Below are positions 7,030-13,504 of a stretch of DNA of 13,620 nucleotides, one piece after another; the first letter of the stretch is position 1, and every line of letters starts with the position of its first letter. The DNA is from Desulfurellales bacterium. Lineage in GTDB: Bacteria > Campylobacterota_A > Desulfurellia > Desulfurellales > Hippeaceae. The notes beneath the pieces are model-generated. The model saw only the letters and a program-made list of their open reading frames with translations, was not told the origin of the DNA and made no database searches. The DNA lies in the NCBI GenBank assembly GCA_027064405.1, contig JAMOPP010000070.1, positions 1 through 13,620 of the forward strand, given 5' to 3'. The position numbers were made by a program, and so were the translations under genes.

Positions 7030-8446
7030 AAATATAATTTCCATTTTTCAAGAAATTAATAAAATACCAAGATGCTCAAAACACGAAGACAAGATAGCCG
7101 CATGGCTTGTTGAATGGGCAAAAAGTCACTCCTTTGAGTACAAAAGAGACAACAATAACAATGTTTTAATCACTATTTGCGCAAGTAAGGGGTTTGAAGA
7201 TAGGCAAAGCATTGCACTTCAGGGGCATATGGATATGGTTTGCGAAAAATCCAAAGACTCCAAACATAATTTTTCAAAAGATGCCATAGAACTAATTTAT
7301 GACGGTGACTGGATTAAGGCAAAAGATACAACGCTTGGAGCAGATGACGGAATTGCACTCTCAGTCGGGCTTGCCCTTGCTTTGGATAAAAATATTAAGC
7401 ATCCGAAACTTGAACTTCTGTTTACAAGTGACGAAGAAACGGGCTTAAACGGTGCATCCAATCTCTCTAATGATTTTTTTGAGAGTAAATTGCTCATAAA
7501 TATAGATTCCGAAGATGCCGACACAATTACTATAGGCTGTGCCGGAGGTGAAGATGCATCCGTTTCGTTAAATATAATTAGGACATTTGTTAACCGAGAC
7601 CATCATTTCTTAAAAATATCGATATCAGGTCTGTATGGAGGACATTCCGGTATAGACATAAACAAAAATAGGGCAAACGCAATTAAACTTATGACGTTCT
7701 TGCTTAACAAACTAAAAAATAAATTCAACATAAAACTGTATGAAATTAACGGAGGGAGCGCAAGAAATGCCATACCTGTTCAGTGTGAATCAATAGTAGC
7801 TTTCAAAAACAGCGATAAAGAAAGGATTAAGCTTTTTATAAAAGAATTTCAAGAAACCACAAAAAGAAATTACAGCAATGAAAAAAGCTTAAACATATCT
7901 TGCACAGAATGCAAAAAAGAGGATATGCAGGTTTTTGATGATAGCAGTTTTGATAAGCTATTAGGGCTTTTAGTCGAGCTTCCTCATGGAGTATATAAAA
8001 TGTCAGAAAACGGCATTGTTGAAACTTCAAGCAACCTGGCAATAGTTGAAACAAAAGAGAGCAAGGTTGTTATTTATACAAATCAAAGAAGTCTTATTAT
8101 GGATGAGCTTGGCAAAATAACTCAAAAAATAGAAAATATAGCGAGAAAATATTCTGCCAAATGTTTAAAAGGTAATACATATCCCTCATGGCAACCGGAT
8201 TTTAACTCAAAACTGCTGAAAAAAAGTATTGAAATATATAAATCACTCTTTGCCACCCGGCCAAAAATAGAGGTGATACATGCAGGATTGGAATGCGGCA
8301 TTATAGGTTCAAAAATGGGGAATCTTGAGATGATTTCAATAGGTCCGACGATTTACGATCCCCACACCGTAAATGAAAGGGTCAGTATTCAATCTATCGA
8401 AAAGGTATGGTTATTCTTAACAAAAATTATAGAGAGTGGCTTGTAA
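7013..8446 (+). CDS. pepD: Xaa-His dipeptidase PepD (peptidase family M20C)
   Basis: Cytosolic zinc metallopeptidase that hydrolyses Xaa-His and other dipeptides, recycling peptide amino acids. The di-zinc site is complete: GHMD with His72 and Asp74, TLGADDG with Asp111, SDEETGLNGA with the catalytic Glu141 and ligand Glu142, Asp165 in NIDSED, and His451 in YDPHTVNERVS. The family motifs GLYGGHSGIDI (206-216) and HAGLECG (423-429) are also present. Length (477 residues) matches PepD. The start was put at the ATG at 7013, with GAGGTG a few bases upstream; the frame is open further back to a TTG at 6962, but family length and the ribosome site argue against that extension. It is transcribed alone, away from queE. 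Confidence 0.95.
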   Translation: MNKNVENIISIFQEINKIPRCSKHEDKIAAWLVEWAKSHSFEYKRDNNNNVLITICASKGFEDRQSIALQGHMDMVCEKSKDSKHNFSKDAIELIYDGDWIKAKDTTLGADDGIALSVGLALALDKNIKHPKLELLFTSDEETGLNGASNLSNDFFESKLLINIDSEDADTITIGCAGGEDASVSLNIIRTFVNRDHHFLKISISGLYGGHSGIDINKNRANAIKLMTFLLNKLKNKFNIKLYEINGGSARNAIPVQCESIVAFKNSDKERIKLFIKEFQETTKRNYSNEKSLNISCTECKKEDMQVFDDSSFDKLLGLLVELPHGVYKMSENGIVETSSNLAIVETKESKVVIYTNQRSLIMDELGKITQKIENIARKYSAKCLKGNTYPSWQPDFNSKLLKKSIEIYKSLFATRPKIEVIHAGLECGIIGSKMGNLEMISIGPTIYDPHTVNERVSIQSIEKVWLFLTKIIESGL

Positions 8447-8468
8447 CTTAGCATACAAAACTTTTTTT
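8441..8468 (+). terminator. Weak intrinsic terminator candidate after pepD
   Basis: TTGTA (8441-8445) and TACAA (8454-8458) form a five-pair stem that overlaps the pepD stop codon, followed by three bases and a run of seven T (8462-8468). The stem is short and AT-rich, so termination efficiency is doubtful. Confidence 0.3.
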
Positions 8469-8759
8469 AATCATACCGCTACACAGGTGTATAATTTTTA
8501 TCAAATTCTTAAAGCGGATATGAATTTTTTAAGAAGTCTTAACTAACCCTGTATGCCTTTCAACTTTTGCAACCTGCATAGAAGTAATTTAATTAGCTTT
8601 TATTGATGATTTTATACTAAGTGAAAGGTAATTTAAGAGATTTATATGTCAAAAAGAGCCAAAATAACCGATTTTTAACTTGCATAAAGAAATGAAAGAA
8701 TATATAATCCCGCACGAATGATTAAGAGTGGCTTTTGTTTTTATAAAGCTTGCTTGTAT
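8447..8759. other. Gene-free stretch between pepD and tRNA-His
   Basis: No coding frame or recognised RNA is seen in these 313 AT-rich bases apart from the tRNA promoter near their right end. They contain a perfect 8-base inverted repeat, TTCTTAAA (8506-8513) and TTTAAGAA (8528-8535), with a 14-base loop. The near-palindrome TACACAGGTGTA also occurs at about 8480-8491, just before a short T run. Either could be a regulatory site or the remains of a terminator. Confidence 0.5.
8680..8708 (+). promoter_or_regulatory. Sigma-70 promoter for tRNA-His and the downstream yrdC-like gene
   Basis: TTGCAT (8680-8685) and a perfect TATAAT (8703-8708) are separated by 17 bases, followed by a G+C-rich CCCGC discriminator of the kind seen at stable-RNA promoters. 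The start of transcription would be near 8715, about 45 bases before the tRNA. The -35 TTGCAT resembles the TTGCAC at the assembly-operon promoter. Confidence 0.65.
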
Positions 8760-8836
8760 GGTGGGTATAGCTCAGTTGGTAGAGCACCAGGTTGTGGCCC
8801 TGGGGGCCGTGGGTTCAAGTCCCACTACTCACCCCA
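8760..8836 (+). tRNA. tRNA-His (anticodon GTG)
   Basis: A complete cloverleaf with encoded CCA (8834-8836). The acceptor stem pairs GTGGGTA with TACTCAC with one G-T wobble. The anticodon stem CCAGG/CCTGG closes the loop TTGTGGC, with GTG at 8794-8796. The T arm is GTGGG-TTCAAGT-CCCAC. G at 8760 opposite discriminator C at 8833 is the extra G(-1):C73 pair diagnostic of bacterial tRNA-His, so identity is firm. Six T follow the CCA directly. The yrdC-like gene begins 12 bases after the CCA and is probably on the same transcript. Confidence 0.98.
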
Positions 8837-8848
8837 TTTTTTAAGCCT

Positions 8849-9430
8849 ATGATTATAAAAGAAAACGATAAGAAGAAATGGGGTTCAGCCCTTAATATTT
8901 TACAAAACGGCGGTGTTGCGGTTTGTCCTGCTTTTACAATTTATGGATTCAGCTCAAACCTCTTTAACAAACATGCAAATCTTAAAATTTTTAGCATCAA
9001 AAGGAGAAGCTCTGATAATCCGTTCATCATAATTGCGCACAGAGAGTTCATAGTTTCTCAGGCTGTCGATGTAGATTTGGATATACTCAACTTTCTACTT
9101 GATAACGCGATAACCGTTATTTTTAAAACAAAAAACCCTTTGCCGTTTTATGCGAGCAAAAACAGAGAAAGTGCATTTCGTTTATCAAACACGCATTTCT
9201 TAAAATACATAACGCGAAGATTTCCCATAACATCAACAAGCATAAATAAAACCGGCAAAAAGCAGATGGACACCATAACAAAAATATGCAGACAATATTC
9301 ACATTTTTCAGATATCATAATAAACGGCAATATTAAAAATGAACCTTCAACTATAGTTAGAATAGAAAGGGATAAAATATACATTTTACGAAAAGGATAC
9401 AATATGATAAAGTTGAGAGGGATTTTATGA
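8849..9430 (+). CDS. YrdC/Sua5 (TsaC)-family protein, divergent
   Basis: Member of the family that makes threonylcarbamoyl-adenylate for the t6A modification of ANN-decoding tRNAs. At 193 residues it has the short TsaC-like layout without the extra Sua5 domain. Visible motifs are GGVAVCPAFTIYGF (21-34), KRRSSDNPFIII (51-62, matching the KxR...P nucleotide/bicarbonate site), AFRLSNTHFLK (109-119), STSINKTGK (129-137, matching STSAN.SG) and STIVRI (167-172). The usual PTET.YGL is altered to PAFTIYGF, so activity cannot be assumed. The ATG at 8849 was chosen because the open frame further upstream runs through the tRNA. No ribosome site is visible in the 12 bases between the CCA and the ATG, which is odd. 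Its stop overlaps a possible 27-codon ORF. Confidence 0.8.
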   Translation: MIIKENDKKKWGSALNILQNGGVAVCPAFTIYGFSSNLFNKHANLKIFSIKRRSSDNPFIIIAHREFIVSQAVDVDLDILNFLLDNAITVIFKTKNPLPFYASKNRESAFRLSNTHFLKYITRRFPITSTSINKTGKKQMDTITKICRQYSHFSDIIINGNIKNEPSTIVRIERDKIYILRKGYNMIKLRGIL

Positions 9431-9510
9431 TAGATGCTCGAGTTATGAATGAAAAGGTTAGTGATAATTTAAATAGTAATTCAGAATTAAAAAATTTTAT
9501 CGGAGGTTGA
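9427..9510 (+). CDS. Possible 27-residue small protein overlapping the yrdC-like gene
   Basis: The ATG overlaps the preceding stop (ATGA, 9427-9430) and has GAGAGGG five bases upstream, a better ribosome site than that of the yrdC-like gene itself. The frame begins MIDARVMNEKVSDNLN, ends in IGG and stops at TGA 9508-9510, directly after the GGAGGT that serves dapL. The layout suggests translational coupling of three frames. I recognise no family; it could be a coupling peptide, a truncated gene or chance. Confidence 0.35.
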   Translation: MIDARVMNEKVSDNLNSNSELKNFIGG

Positions 9511-9511
9511 T

Positions 9512-10666
9512 ATGTTTGAAGTGGCTGAAAGAATACAGAATTTACCGCCATATCTTTTTGCTGAAATTGACAGGTTAAAAGCTGAGGTTGCGAAAAAGGG
9601 TTTAGATATCATAGATTTAGGCGTGGGCGATCCTGATATACCTACCCCTAAAGAAATTATAGAGGTTGCAAAAACAGCTGTTGAGGATAGCTCGAATCAT
9701 CAATATCCAAGCTATGTAGGAATGTTCGAATTTAGAGAATCCTGTGCAAACTGGTATAAAACAAGATTTAATGTGGATATAGAGCCAAATGATGAAGTCG
9801 TAAGTTTAATCGGCTCAAAAGAGGGTATAGCGCATCTTCCGTTGGCGTTTGTTAATCCGGGAGATTTTGTCCTTGTACCCGCTCCTGGTTATCCTGTGTA
9901 TCCCGTTGCAACTATGTTTGCAGGTGGAAATTCATACATTATGCCTTTGGAAGAAAAAAATTCATTCTTGCCGGACATTGATAAAATACCGGAAGATATA
10001 CTTAAAAAAACAAAAATTATGTTCATAAATTATCCAAACAACCCAACTGCAGCTACCGCAGATGAAGGATTTTATAAAAAAATTATAGAACTTGCCAAAA
10101 AATATAATTTTATTATTGCAAGTGACAATGCATATTCCGAAATATATTACGGTGATTATAAACCTATGAGCTTTTTGGAGGTTGATGGCGCAAAGGATGT
10201 GGGAGTTGAATTTCATTCTCTATCCAAAACATTTGATATGACAGGCTGGAGGATAGGTTTTGCGCTTGGAAATAAAGATGTTGTGGCAGGTTTGGGAAAG
10301 GTTAAAACAAACATAGATTCCGGCATCTTCCAGGCTATTCAGGTTGCAGGAAAATATGCACTTGATAATTCGGAAACTTTAAACAAACCAATTAGAAAAA
10401 TTTTCCAAGAAAGAAGAGACCAAATGGCTACTGCTTTGGAAAAAGCAGGTTTTGAATTTAAGACACCAAAAGCGACATTCTATTTTTGGGTAAAAGTTCC
10501 AAAAGGATTCACTTCTGCAGAATTTACAAAGAAAATGCTTGAAGAAAAAGGCATAGTGGTAACACCGGGGAACGGATTCGGAGCTCCGGGGGAAGGATAT
10601 TTTAGAATAAGTATAACAAATCCGAGAATCAAAGAAGCCGTTGAGCGAATAAAGAGTGCACTTTAA
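9512..10666 (+). CDS. dapL: LL-diaminopimelate aminotransferase DapL
   Basis: Pyridoxal-phosphate aminotransferase that converts tetrahydrodipicolinate and glutamate directly to LL-diaminopimelate, bypassing the DapC/D/E steps on the way to lysine and peptidoglycan. The N-terminus VAERIQNLPPYLFAEIDR is typical of DapL. Fold type I motifs follow: YPSYVG (65-70), PGYPVYP (125-131), NYPNNPTA with Asn177, Asp205 and Tyr208 in SDNAYSEIYY, the PLP lysine Lys239 in SLSKTFDMTGWR with Arg247, and Arg365 near the C-terminus for the substrate carboxylate. Length (384 residues) fits the family. GGAGGT precedes the ATG. A broader class I aminotransferase role cannot be excluded by eye, but the N-terminal motif favours DapL. 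folK overlaps its 3' end. Confidence 0.9.
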   Translation: MFEVAERIQNLPPYLFAEIDRLKAEVAKKGLDIIDLGVGDPDIPTPKEIIEVAKTAVEDSSNHQYPSYVGMFEFRESCANWYKTRFNVDIEPNDEVVSLIGSKEGIAHLPLAFVNPGDFVLVPAPGYPVYPVATMFAGGNSYIMPLEEKNSFLPDIDKIPEDILKKTKIMFINYPNNPTAATADEGFYKKIIELAKKYNFIIASDNAYSEIYYGDYKPMSFLEVDGAKDVGVEFHSLSKTFDMTGWRIGFALGNKDVVAGLGKVKTNIDSGIFQAIQVAGKYALDNSETLNKPIRKIFQERRDQMATALEKAGFEFKTPKATFYFWVKVPKGFTSAEFTKKMLEEKGIVVTPGNGFGAPGEGYFRISITNPRIKEAVERIKSAL

Positions 10667-11144
10667 CAAGAATATTTATCTTGGATTAGGCACAAATGTA
10701 GGCAACAGAAAAAGAAATATCTTAAACGCCGTTCTTTTATTGAAAAAGCAGAAAGATATTTTTGTTTTAAAAGTGTCAAGAATTTACGAAACTAAGGCTT
10801 GGGGATATACAAAACAGAAAAATTTTTACAATGCTGTTGTGGAAATAAAAACCGACATAAATCCGCATAAGCTTCTTGTAGTATGTAAAAATATAGAAAA
10901 AAAAATGTTAAGAAGAAAAAATTTTAAATGGGGACCGCGCAAGATTGATATTGATATACTTTTATACAAAAACAGAAGATTAAGAAATAAAAACTTGACA
11001 ATTCCTCACAAATATATTAGACAAAGGGTGTTTGTATTGCAACCGCTGATAGATTTGAATGGTTCTTTGTGTATAGATGGTGCAAATATTAAATCTATTG
11101 CCGAAAAGTTGGGTTCCGAATCGGAACTTTCGCTTGTCGGTTAA
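10656..11144 (+). CDS. folK: 2-amino-4-hydroxy-6-hydroxymethyldihydropteridine pyrophosphokinase FolK
   Basis: Cytosolic HPPK of folate synthesis, transferring pyrophosphate from ATP to 6-hydroxymethyl-dihydropterin. The sequence shows YLGLGTNVGNR (8-18), RIYETKAWGYTKQKNFYNAVVEI (42-64), the signature WGPRKIDIDILLY (92-104) with the Mg-binding Asp98 and Asp100, and IPHKYIRQRVFVLQPL (116-131). At 162 residues it is full length. It starts with GTG at 10656, 11 bases inside the end of dapL; no ATG is available and the family N-terminus requires a start here. The last part of the gene contains the perfect inverted repeat GTTCCG/CGGAAC (11113-11127). It is followed by a strong terminator, so dapL-folK form the end of a transcript. 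Confidence 0.93.
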   Translation: MHFNKNIYLGLGTNVGNRKRNILNAVLLLKKQKDIFVLKVSRIYETKAWGYTKQKNFYNAVVEIKTDINPHKLLVVCKNIEKKMLRRKNFKWGPRKIDIDILLYKNRRLRNKNLTIPHKYIRQRVFVLQPLIDLNGSLCIDGANIKSIAEKLGSESELSLVG

Positions 11145-11173
11145 AGGGGTGTTTTTTGAAGATATGCAGAAGA

Positions 11174-11189
11174 CCTCAATTATTTGAGG
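11174..11189 (+). repeat. Hairpin upstream of the folK-panB terminator
   Basis: CCTCAA (11174-11179) and TTGAGG (11184-11189) form a perfect six-pair stem with a TTAT loop. No T run follows, so it is not itself a terminator. It lies 30 bases before the terminator stem and could be an anti-terminator or protein-binding element of the panB leader. Confidence 0.4.
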
Positions 11190-11219
11190 CTTTGAGCAAA
11201 AATACAATTTATAAATCCG

Positions 11220-11259
11220 AACCTACATACTTTATTTATAGGGTATGTAGGTTTTTTTT
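11220..11259 (+). terminator. Strong rho-independent terminator between folK and panB
   Basis: AACCTACATAC (11220-11230) and GTATGTAGGTT (11243-11253) pair over 11 positions around a 12-base loop, ending in a run of eight T (11252-11259). This is a textbook intrinsic terminator. Only 24 bases separate it from the panB ATG, leaving no room for a separate downstream promoter with a normal leader. Confidence 0.88.
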
Positions 11260-11283
11260 ATTTAAAAAATAAGGAGTTTTGCA

Positions 11284-12078
11284 ATGGCAAAAAGTGTACC
11301 TGAATTTGTTTCTATGAAGGGAAAGGATAAAATTTCGATGATTACAGCCTATGATTATACATCAGCGAGAATTGCCGATGAGGCAGGTGTGGATGCTATT
11401 CTTGTCGGGGATTCTCTTGGTATGGTTATGCAGGGAAACAGCTCTACTCTTCCCGTTACGCTTGATGAAATTATATATCATGCAAAAATGGTTAGAAACG
11501 GAGTAAAAAATGCGCTTGTGGTTGTAGATATGCCGTTTATGAGTTATCAGGCTGATTATGTGGAAGCGGTTAAAAATGCAGGTAGGATAATGAAAGAAAC
11601 AGGTTGCGATGCGGTAAAGCTTGAAGGTGGCGTAGAGTTTACAATTACAATAAATAATATAGTTACGGCAGGAATACCCGTTATGGGACATCTTGGATTA
11701 ACCCCTCAATCAATCAATATATTCGGTTCATACAAAGCAAGAGGAAGAGATGAAAAGGAAGCAAAGAAAATAATAGAAAATGCAAAATACATTCAGGAAG
11801 CCGGTGTTTTCAGTATAGTGTTGGAGTCGGTTACAAAAAGCTTGGCAAAAAAAGTAACGGAAACAGTCGAAGTTCCTACAATAGGAATCGGCGCAGGTGT
11901 GGATGTTGACGGTCAAGTTTTAGTGTATCACGATATGCTGGGACTGTTTGATGATTTTAAGCCAAAATTTGTTAAAAGGTACGCTCATCTTAAAAAAGAA
12001 GCCGTTGAAGCCGTAAAAACATACACTCAGGAAGTTAAAGAAAAAAAATTCCCAACCGACGAGCATTCTTACGAATAG
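11284..12078 (+). CDS. panB: 3-methyl-2-oxobutanoate hydroxymethyltransferase PanB
   Basis: Makes ketopantoate from alpha-ketoisovalerate and 5,10-methylenetetrahydrofolate, the first committed step to pantothenate and coenzyme A. Motifs in order: TAYDYTSA (21-28), LVGDSLGMV (40-48) with metal ligand Asp43, LPVTLDEIIYHAKMV (56-70), VVDMPFMSY with Asp82 (80-88), VKLEGG with Lys112 and Glu114 (111-116), GHLGLTPQ (135-142), the catalytic base Glu181 in IVLESV, and IGIGAG (200-205). Length (264 residues) is normal. AAGGAG precedes the ATG by seven bases. It heads a panB-panC-panD cluster immediately after a strong terminator. FolK upstream belongs to the folate pathway that supplies its one-carbon donor, a loose functional link. 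Confidence 0.97.
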   Translation: MAKSVPEFVSMKGKDKISMITAYDYTSARIADEAGVDAILVGDSLGMVMQGNSSTLPVTLDEIIYHAKMVRNGVKNALVVVDMPFMSYQADYVEAVKNAGRIMKETGCDAVKLEGGVEFTITINNIVTAGIPVMGHLGLTPQSINIFGSYKARGRDEKEAKKIIENAKYIQEAGVFSIVLESVTKSLAKKVTETVEVPTIGIGAGVDVDGQVLVYHDMLGLFDDFKPKFVKRYAHLKKEAVEAVKTYTQEVKEKKFPTDEHSYE

Positions 12079-12087
12079 GTGAGAAAT

Positions 12088-12930
12088 ATGAGGATAATAT
12101 ATGAACAAAAAGAGATGCAGGGCATAGCCGACAAATATAGAAATTGGGATAAAACAATAGGTTTTGTGGCGACAATGGGGTATCTGCACGAGGGACATCT
12201 TTCTTTAATAAGAGAGGCAAAAAAAGATAACGATGTTGTTTTTGTAAGTATATTTGTTAATCCGACACAATTTTCTCCGGATGAGGATTTGGATAAATAT
12301 CCGCGTGATTTCAAAAGGGATGAGGAGATGCTCAAAAAAGAGGGCGTTGATTTCCTATTTTATCCCACAGTTGAGACGATGTATCCTAAAAATTTTCAGA
12401 CCTATATCAATGTTGAAGAATTAACGAAAGTGTTAGAAGGGCAATCGAGACCAACACATTTTAGAGGTGTGACTACAATCGTAGCCAAACTTTTCAACAT
12501 AACAAAACCCCATAAAGCATATTTTGGACAAAAAGACGCTCAACAATTGATTGTTATAAAAAGAATGGTTGAGGATTTGAATATAGATATTGAAATTGTA
12601 GGTATGCCTATAGTTAGAGAAAATGATGGACTTGCGATGAGCTCGAGAAATAAATATTTAAGTGACAAGGAAAGAGAGCAGGCTGTTTGTCTGCATCAAG
12701 CATTGGAAAAAGCAAAAGAGATGATAGATGCAGGTAACTATGATGTGCAAAAAATCAAGCAGGAGATGGAAAAGGTTATATACAACTATTCAATTCCTAA
12801 GATAGATTATATAAGTATCAGCAATTTAACCACTCTACAGGAATTATCGCAAGTAGAACCAAGTAACACTCTTATATCTATGGCTGTATTTATCGGAAAA
12901 ACAAGGCTAATAGATAATTTATGGATATAG
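12088..12930 (+). CDS. panC: Pantothenate synthetase PanC
   Basis: ATP-dependent ligase joining pantoate and beta-alanine through a pantoyl-adenylate. The nucleotidyltransferase HxGH motif is HEGH (34-37) in TMGYLHEGHLSL; the usual MGALH has Tyr in place of Ala. Further signatures are VSIFVNPTQF (53-62), YPRD (71-74), FRGVTTIVAKLFNI (125-138), YFGQKDAQQL (145-154) and the KMSKS-like region DGLAMSSRNKYLS (180-192). The start was set at the ATG at 12088 because AGGTGAG lies just before it; the in-frame GTG at 12079 is inside that ribosome site. This leaves nine bases after the panB stop. The protein is 280 residues, normal for the family. Confidence 0.97.
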   Translation: MRIIYEQKEMQGIADKYRNWDKTIGFVATMGYLHEGHLSLIREAKKDNDVVFVSIFVNPTQFSPDEDLDKYPRDFKRDEEMLKKEGVDFLFYPTVETMYPKNFQTYINVEELTKVLEGQSRPTHFRGVTTIVAKLFNITKPHKAYFGQKDAQQLIVIKRMVEDLNIDIEIVGMPIVRENDGLAMSSRNKYLSDKEREQAVCLHQALEKAKEMIDAGNYDVQKIKQEMEKVIYNYSIPKIDYISISNLTTLQELSQVEPSNTLISMAVFIGKTRLIDNLWI

Positions 12931-12958
12931 AAAATAAAGTTTTGGAGGTCTATATAAA

Positions 12959-13324
12959 ATGATGAGAGAAGTTTTAATCGGTAAGATTCACAGAGCTACG
13001 GTGACTGAGGCTGATTTGAACTATGTAGGAAGCATAACAATTGATGAAGATTTGATGGATGCCGCCAACATAAAAGAGTACGAATATGTTCATATCTGGA
13101 ATATAGACAATGGTGAAAGACTTCAGACATACACAATAAAAGGCAAGCGGGGAAGCGGTGTGATATGCCTAAACGGAGCAGCCGCAAGAAAAGTGTCCGT
13201 GGGCGACAAAATTATAATAGCTGCTTTTGGCACAATGGATGAAAAGGAGCTTGAAAATTATGAACCAAGTGTTGCCATTGTGGGAAAAAACAATAAGATT
13301 ATAGACCAACATAAAGGTATGTAA
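12959..13324 (+). CDS. panD: Aspartate 1-decarboxylase proenzyme PanD
   Basis: Makes beta-alanine, the co-substrate of PanC, by decarboxylating aspartate. It is a pyruvoyl enzyme that cleaves itself between Gly24 and Ser25 (YVGSITID), and Ser25 becomes the pyruvoyl group. Numbering from the first ATG reproduces the E. coli positions: Lys9, Gly24-Ser25, Arg54, Tyr58, Asn72 and the GAAA segment 73-76. GGAGGT lies nine bases before this ATG; the second ATG, three bases later, is the alternative. Length (121 residues) is close to the usual size. It follows panC by 28 bases and completes the pantothenate cluster. No panM-type maturation factor is in the window, and most bacteria process PanD without one. 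Confidence 0.97.
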   Translation: MMREVLIGKIHRATVTEADLNYVGSITIDEDLMDAANIKEYEYVHIWNIDNGERLQTYTIKGKRGSGVICLNGAAARKVSVGDKIIIAAFGTMDEKELENYEPSVAIVGKNNKIIDQHKGM

Positions 13325-13350
13325 AGCATCAGGGGTCAAAGCATCAGGGG
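13323..13350 (+). repeat. Tandem 13-base repeat after panD
   Basis: AAAGCATCAGGGG occurs at 13323-13335 and again at 13338-13350, a period of 15 bases. The first copy overlaps the panD stop codon by two bases. It opens a non-coding stretch that contains a transposase-associated-looking motif and inverted repeats. Confidence 0.8.
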
Positions 13351-13377
13351 CCGTGTCTTAACATTTTACATTGGGTA
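13346..13377. other. Motif resembling IS200-like/REP-associated transposase flanks
   Basis: The run from AGGGG through GTGTCTTAACATTTTACATT is close to a sequence I recall lying beside many Y1 (IS200-like, REP-associated) transposase genes, of the type GGGGTCAGGTCTTAACATT. No transposase is present in the window, so this would be a solitary or degenerate copy, or the edge of an element that continues to the right. The match is from memory and needs a search. Confidence 0.35.
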
Positions 13378-13427
13378 GGTTTTTCCCTATTCTAACGGGA
13401 TTTTTAAAAATAGTTTACATATAATCT

Positions 13428-13504
13428 TTCCACCTTTCGAGGTGGCACTTCGCAAGGTGGAAGAACGGCATATTTCTTCAAATTGTGTTGTTCACAGTGC
13501 CGTT
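13428..13504. repeat. Compact inverted-repeat cluster (REP-like or structured RNA candidate)
   Basis: Three nested or competing structures are visible. CCACCT-TTCG-AGGTGG (13430-13445) is a perfect six-pair hairpin with a TTCG loop. TTCCACCTT (13428-13436) can instead pair with AAGGTGGAA (13454-13462), enclosing CACTT-CGCA-AGGTG. AACGGCA (13464-13470) pairs perfectly with TGCCGTT (13498-13504), enclosing TGTG-TTGTT-CACA. G+C is higher than in the flanks. The two possible partners for CCACC mean that alternative folds exist. No family was recognised. Confidence 0.55.

Noticed and set aside
8506..8535. TTCTTAAA/TTTAAGAA inverted repeat as a terminator
   Set aside because: The stem is nearly all A-T, the loop is 14 bases and no T run follows, so I list it only as a repeat in the gap.
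8792..8848. Coding frame extending the yrdC-like gene back through the tRNA
   Set aside because: The frame runs through tRNA-His; the homologous part begins at the ATG at 8849.
9962..10216. Minus-strand open frames inside dapL, folK and panB (also 10379-10669, 11362-11691)
   Set aside because: They lie antisense within well-conserved genes, encode no recognisable domains and have no ribosome sites; they are shadows.
11113..11127. GTTCCG-AAT-CGGAAC hairpin at the end of folK as a terminator
   Set aside because: It is inside the coding region and has no T run; the real terminator is at 11220-11259.
12079..12087. GTG start for panC
   Set aside because: The GTG is part of the AGGTGAG ribosome site of the ATG at 12088.
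13323..13350. CRISPR array
   Set aside because: There are only two 13-base copies two bases apart, with no spacers and no cas genes.
13420..13425. TATAAT as a promoter for the hairpin element
   Set aside because: No -35 lies at acceptable spacing, and the predicted start would fall inside the first hairpin.
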